Positions 15,804 to 19,644 of a DNA stretch of 19,644 nucleotides are shown here, piece after piece (position 1 is the stretch's first letter; each line of letters starts with the position of its first letter). Made by a program: the position numbers and the translations under genes. Origin of the DNA: Sporisorium sorghi (lineage: Eukaryota > Basidiomycota > Ustilaginomycetes > Ustilaginales > Ustilaginaceae); contig JALCCG010000303.1 of NCBI GenBank assembly GCA_023212695.1, positions 1 through 19,644 on the forward strand, read 5' to 3'. The notes below the pieces were generated by a model. That model worked only from the letters and a program-made list of their open reading frames with translations, searched no databases and was not told the origin of the DNA.

Positions 15804-18800
15804 TCAAGCGTCTTCGAGAGCCACCTGCTGATACCCCTCAGCCTGAGCAGGTCGACGCCTCCCTCCTCGTCCCAACCTGAGACTCGAACTGGACAGCACC
15901 GACTCCAACTTGCCCAGCACCTGGTACCCAACATCCTTGAGGTTCGCCACCACCCGATCCAGCGCTCCGGCATCCGAACGATCCAGCAGCGCCTGCATCT
16001 GGTTTGCATCCGCAACATCCTCATGCGACGCCGAAGTCAGCTCAGCGGGACGCTTGTACCACTTCAACGTCAGCGAGCTAGCCACCACACTGACGCTCGA
16101 AAACGCCATGGCGGCACCTGCCATCATCGGGTGCAAGCTCAGCCCCCACGGTAGGAAGATGCCCATGGCCAGCGGGATGCCGATCAGGTTGTACACTGTA
16201 GCCCAGATAAAGTTGAGCTTGATCTGGCGGAAGATGCGGCGCGAGAGGTGGATGGACGCGGCGACGTCGAGAAGGTTGGATCGCATCAGTACGATCGACG
16301 CCGCCTCGATCGCGACGTCGGAGCCCGTGCCTAGCGCGATACCGAGGTCGGCAGAGGCGAGGGCGGGCGAATCGTTAATTCCGTCGCCGACCATGGCGAT
16401 GCCGCCGGACTTGGACTGGCCGTTGGCACGGAAGGGCGAGAAGCGAGCTCCGCTTTCGAGATCAGCCTCGCTCGACGCACCTCGAAGCCGCAGGACGAGC
16501 TGCTGCTTGTCCATCGGACTCATCTCGGCGTGGACGTCCTCGTCCTCGTCCATGTCCAGCTCGCGAGCCAGCGCACGCGCCGTAGCGGAAGCATCGCCTG
16601 TCACCATGTCGCAGTGGATGCCCGTGCGGCGCAGTGCCGCCAGCGTCTGCTTGGCCTCGGGCTTGAGTGTATCGCTCAAGCTTAGGATCGCTGCGAGGGA
16701 GCCGTCGATGCTCGCGAGAACAGCGGTTCGGCCTTGCGACTGCTGCTCAGCCAGCAACTCATTAGCTTGAGATCCGAAAGCGGTGTGGTCGACAACGTGC
16801 TTTTCACTGGACGTGATAAAGTCAGAAGTGCCGATCCGCACTTCGTGGATAGTCATGGTCTCCTCGAGCTGGACGCGGCAAACGATGCCTTTGCCCGTGA
16901 AGCTCTCGAATGCCTCGATGCTGGCGCCTGGGACGACAATGCTTGGTTGCGCGAGACCAGCAGCCTGTGGGGTGTCGACAGCATCTGCAGAGCCAGGTTG
17001 AAGCTGGTTTGCCGCCCACGAGACGATGGCGCGTGCAAGTGGATGCTCAGAGCGGGCCTCGGCAGCGCCAATGATACGGATCACTTGGCGACGCGAAAGA
17101 CCGCCCGCAACAATGGCGTCGAGACCTTTTTGCTCCTTGTTCGGCCAGATAGCTTCGCGCAACGTGAGCTTGCCCACCGTGAGCGTGCCTGTCTTGTCGA
17201 ACAGCATGCGACGGATGGTCGTGGAAGCCTCGAGCGGCCCACCGCCCTTGATGAGGATGCCGTTCTGTGCGCCAACGCCGGTGCCGACCATGACTGCTGT
17301 GGGCGTCGACAGGCCAAGTGCACAGGGGCAGGCGACGACGATGACGCTGATGCAAAGTTTGAGACAGACCATGAACATGGTCACTCCCTGTTGGTTGAAG
17401 ACGGACGGGAGCATGCGCCCGGGAAGCAGGTGCGAGATCACCATCCAGGCCACGAACGTGAGCGCTCCGAGACCCACCACGGTGGGCACGAAGAATCCCG
17501 CGACGCGATCAGCAAATGCTTGGATTGGAGCTTTGGATGTCTGCGCCTCGTCGACGAGCTTGACGATCTGTGCTAGGCTCGTGTCTTTGCCGGCGCGCTG
17601 AACGAGAAAGTCAAAGGTTCCTGTTCCGTTGACGGTGCCGCCGATGACGTTGCTGCCAGTCACCTTGTGAATGGGCACAGCTTCGCCAGTGACCATCGAT
17701 TCGTCCACAAGCGACTCTCCGCGCACGATAACACCGTCAGCGACGATCCTTTCTCCCGGAACCACCTTGACGTAGTCGCCGCGCTGAACGAGTTCGGAGG
17801 CGACCTTTTTCTCGACTTTGCCCTCGGCGCCGTCCGAGTAGATGGTGGCCGAAGTAGGTGTGAGGCTGATGAGACGAGAGAGCGCCTCGCTCGTCTTGCC
17901 CTTGGCGGTGTTTTCGAGGAAGCGCCCGAACGACACAAAGGTGAAGAGCATGGTGGTGGTGTCGAAGAAGGTGGCTGGTTTGGTGCATTGGCCTGGTGCG
18001 GCCATTCCCATCATTCCCATTCCACGCGCCACGACCGAGGCGGCCTCGGCCATTGCCTCTGCAGGCTCGTCGACGCAGAACAGCCTTGCGATCATGGAGA
18101 ATACGCTGAACACCCACGAAGCGGTGGTGCCGATGACGATGAGCACGTCCATGGTTGCGCTGCCGTGTTTGATCGCCTTCCACGAGGTGCGATAGAAGCG
18201 AAGGCCGATACCGAATTGGACGGGGATGGTGAGTGCCAAGCAGGCGAGATCTTGAAGGTAGAGCCCGGATATTGGCTGCCACCAAAGGATGCTGCGTGTC
18301 AACGAGAACTTGGGCAGCACCATGGACAGCATGAAGACAGGCAGACCCATGGACAGCGAAAAGAGGAATGCGGAGCGCCACTCTGCGATCTCCTTGACTC
18401 TACCGAGGGAAGCAAGTTGCGTCGAGTTGCGGTCATCGCTGACGACTGCATCAAAGCCGAGGTCCTCGACGTGCTCGACAAGATCGCGAATGCCGAGCTT
18501 GCTTGGGTCGTAGTCGATCCTGGCCTTTTCTGTGGAAAGCGAGACGGATATCGACTTGACACCATCGATCTTTGCCATCTCGCGCTCGATAGTGGCAGAA
18601 CACGATGCGCAGGTCATTCCGTAGACATTGAGCTGGGCCTTGTCGAGTCGTGGTGTCGATCCGGTGGGTTCAGAGGATGCCTCTTTGCTTCCAAGGCCGG
18701 AATCGGGTCGCTCTGTGCGGAGCACTTCGAGGAAAGTAGCGTCGAAGCCAGTGTCTTCAATCTCTTCTGCTACCTTTTCAGGCGTCCATATTGAGTCGTC

Positions 18801-19007
18801 GAATGTGACAGTCGCCTTTTCTGCAAGCAAAGCGACAGAGATGGAGTCGATGCCTGGCTGGGAGCGAATCATCCTTTCAATGGTTTCGACGCATGCACCG
18901 CACGTCATCCCGCCGATCTGAAAGGTTGCAGTTACTTTTGCACCCATGATGGGCGATGTCGAGCCGGATGCCTTTGACTCTTGCAAGAGAGCGTCTGTTA
19001 CCGACAT
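15804..19007 (-). CDS. ccc2: Cu(I)-transporting P1B-type ATPase, CCC2/ATP7 family
   Basis: The 1067-residue ORF is intact and intron-free, close in size to yeast Ccc2 (about 1000). Two N-terminal HMA domains carry MTCGAC (34-39) and MTCASC (131-136). All core P-type motifs are present: TGE (440-442, actuator), CPC (560-562, metal path in TM6), DKTGTLT with phosphorylated D604, SEHP with H655, and GDGIND (874-879). The last helices have YN...P (FIWATVYNLIGIP) and MAFSSVSVV, the Cu(I)-selective signature of subgroup P1B-1. Eight transmembrane helices are expected. A Met-rich GMGMMGMAAPG (329-339) lies in the loop between TM3 and TM4. In fungi the pump moves copper from Atx1 into the late Golgi to load multicopper oxidases such as the Fet3-type ferroxidase. 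The roughly 90-residue polar C-terminal tail has no recognised motif. Confidence 0.96.
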   Translation of the reverse strand: MSVTDALLQESKASGSTSPIMGAKVTATFQIGGMTCGACVETIERMIRSQPGIDSISVALLAEKATVTFDDSIWTPEKVAEEIEDTGFDATFLEVLRTERPDSGLGSKEASSEPTGSTPRLDKAQLNVYGMTCASCSATIEREMAKIDGVKSISVSLSTEKARIDYDPSKLGIRDLVEHVEDLGFDAVVSDDRNSTQLASLGRVKEIAEWRSAFLFSLSMGLPVFMLSMVLPKFSLTRSILWWQPISGLYLQDLACLALTIPVQFGIGLRFYRTSWKAIKHGSATMDVLIVIGTTASWVFSVFSMIARLFCVDEPAEAMAEAASVVARGMGMMGMAAPGQCTKPATFFDTTTMLFTFVSFGRFLENTAKGKTSEALSRLISLTPTSATIYSDGAEGKVEKKVASELVQRGDYVKVVPGERIVADGVIVRGESLVDESMVTGEAVPIHKVTGSNVIGGTVNGTGTFDFLVQRAGKDTSLAQIVKLVDEAQTSKAPIQAFADRVAGFFVPTVVGLGALTFVAWMVISHLLPGRMLPSVFNQQGVTMFMVCLKLCISVIVVACPCALGLSTPTAVMVGTGVGAQNGILIKGGGPLEASTTIRRMLFDKTGTLTVGKLTLREAIWPNKEQKGLDAIVAGGLSRRQVIRIIGAAEARSEHPLARAIVSWAANQLQPGSADAVDTPQAAGLAQPSIVVPGASIEAFESFTGKGIVCRVQLEETMTIHEVRIGTSDFITSSEKHVVDHTAFGSQANELLAEQQSQGRTAVLASIDGSLAAILSLSDTLKPEAKQTLAALRRTGIHCDMVTGDASATARALARELDMDEDEDVHAEMSPMDKQQLVLRLRGASSEADLESGARFSPFRANGQSKSGGIAMVGDGINDSPALASADLGIALGTGSDVAIEAASIVLMRSNLLDVAASIHLSRRIFRQIKLNFIWATVYNLIGIPLAMGIFLPWGLSLHPMMAGAAMAFSSVSVVASSLTLKWYKRPAELTSASHEDVADANQMQALLDRSDAGALDRVVANLKDVGYQVLGKLESVLSSSSLRLGRGGRRRPAQAEGYQQVALEDA

Positions 19008-19644
19008 GGTGGAGGAATGGTGGGTGAGCTCGGGCTGAGTTGGCTCTTTAAGTAGGATGCTGGTTCTCGTCGTATCGATCGAGGCCGCTATTCAGACAGC
19101 TCCGAGGTCGGTGGCAAGATAGGATAAACAGCCCCAACAAGGTCGACTGAGCCTTTGCGCTGCGCTGCGATCCCACAGCAACCAGATGACAGGTTTCGGC
19201 TGTTCCGACGGTCGATCAGTCAGTCACCTTGTCGGGCTATCCGAACGCGCCCCTCCGCCGTGTCTCGATCCTCGCTGCTTGAGATATGCTGTGAGGGTAT
19301 GATGATTGCAAGGAAGAAGGAGAGAGAGAGACCTCATCGCGTAGAGTGAATCGTGCTTACAGCCGCGTTTGCGGTTACCGTTGCTTGCATGCCCAACTCC
19401 ACGTAGCGAATCTGATAAACCCGCTCTCTCACTGGATCGGGCCGACCTGTATCTCCGACGCTTCGAAAAGGCGAAGCTCAGCCTGTCATCCGAGAAAAGG
19501 CTCCGAGCGGCGAAATTTTCGAGATGAACTTTCTGTCGACCTAACAGCGTGATCACAGTCACTCGTACGATACAGTGCATCCTCACTCGCACGACTGCGG
19601 TACAGCTCGAAACGAGGTTTCTGTCGCCACCAGCTGTCTCAGCG
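19008..19644. other. Upstream region of the copper ATPase gene
   Basis: The 637 bp to the right edge hold no convincing gene; the 122-codon minus-strand ORF (19224-19592) has no domain or bias. There is no clear TATA box. GATA-type motifs occur at 19117-19122 (AGATAG), 19122-19127 (GGATAA) and 19413-19418 (TGATAA). Confidence 0.6.

Noticed and set aside
19224..19592. 122-codon minus-strand ORF at the right edge
   Set aside because: It has no motif or bias and sits in the expected upstream region of the copper ATPase gene.
1..19644. CRISPR arrays, phage or defence islands, operons, toxin genes, viral genes
   Set aside because: No regularly spaced repeats, no prokaryotic gene arrangement and no such protein families were seen; all signals point to a fungal nuclear genome.

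Overview
The window looks like nuclear DNA of a basidiomycete, most likely a smut fungus or a related anamorphic yeast (Ustilaginaceae; inferred). The reasons are: long, GC-rich, mostly intron-free genes on both strands; one short GTAAGT...CACAG spliceosomal intron; a tRNA gene with an intron after position 37; TATA boxes; a fungal copper P-type ATPase with two HMA domains; and fungal forms of SGF29 and the RNA polymerase II elongation factor ELL. There are no operons, CRISPR arrays, IS elements or viral genes.

Layout. 1-305: 3' flank with a 49-nt poly(A) tract. 306-1103 (-): four-pass membrane protein. 1749-3507 (-): two-exon monocarboxylate-type MFS transporter. 3508-5040: long gene-free stretch ending in a TATA box. 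5041-6524 (+): broken gene for a secreted six-hairpin-glycosidase-like protein, spread over three frames. 6534-6641 (-): intron-containing tRNA-Gln(UUG), whose T15 Pol III terminator lies inside the 3' end of the broken gene. 6792-6816: poly(T). About 6865-7284 (+): orphan coding tail with no visible beginning. 7731-9242 (+): unrecognised protein with a duplicated OB-fold-like module, perhaps with an upstream first exon. 9668-10453 (+): PaiB-like FMN-binding protein behind a TATA box and three TGACTCG motifs. 10791-13943 (-): ELL-like elongation factor. 14669-15631 (+): SGF29, the H3K4me3 reader of SAGA. 15804-19007 (-): CCC2-type Cu(I) ATPase. 19008-19644: its upstream region.

How the parts relate. 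The right half (10.8-19.6 kb) is ordinary housekeeping DNA: ELL and SGF29, both RNA polymerase II transcription factors, are divergent from one 725-bp spacer, and SGF29 converges on the copper pump. The left half holds two surface or transport genes. Between them, 5.0-7.3 kb is a decayed patch (broken gene, tRNA, homopolymer runs, orphan tail) that looks like an old rearrangement point next to a tRNA gene. I found no clearly new multi-gene system. The best candidates for new biology are the tandem OB-like protein at 7.7-9.2 kb and the decayed tRNA-associated locus.
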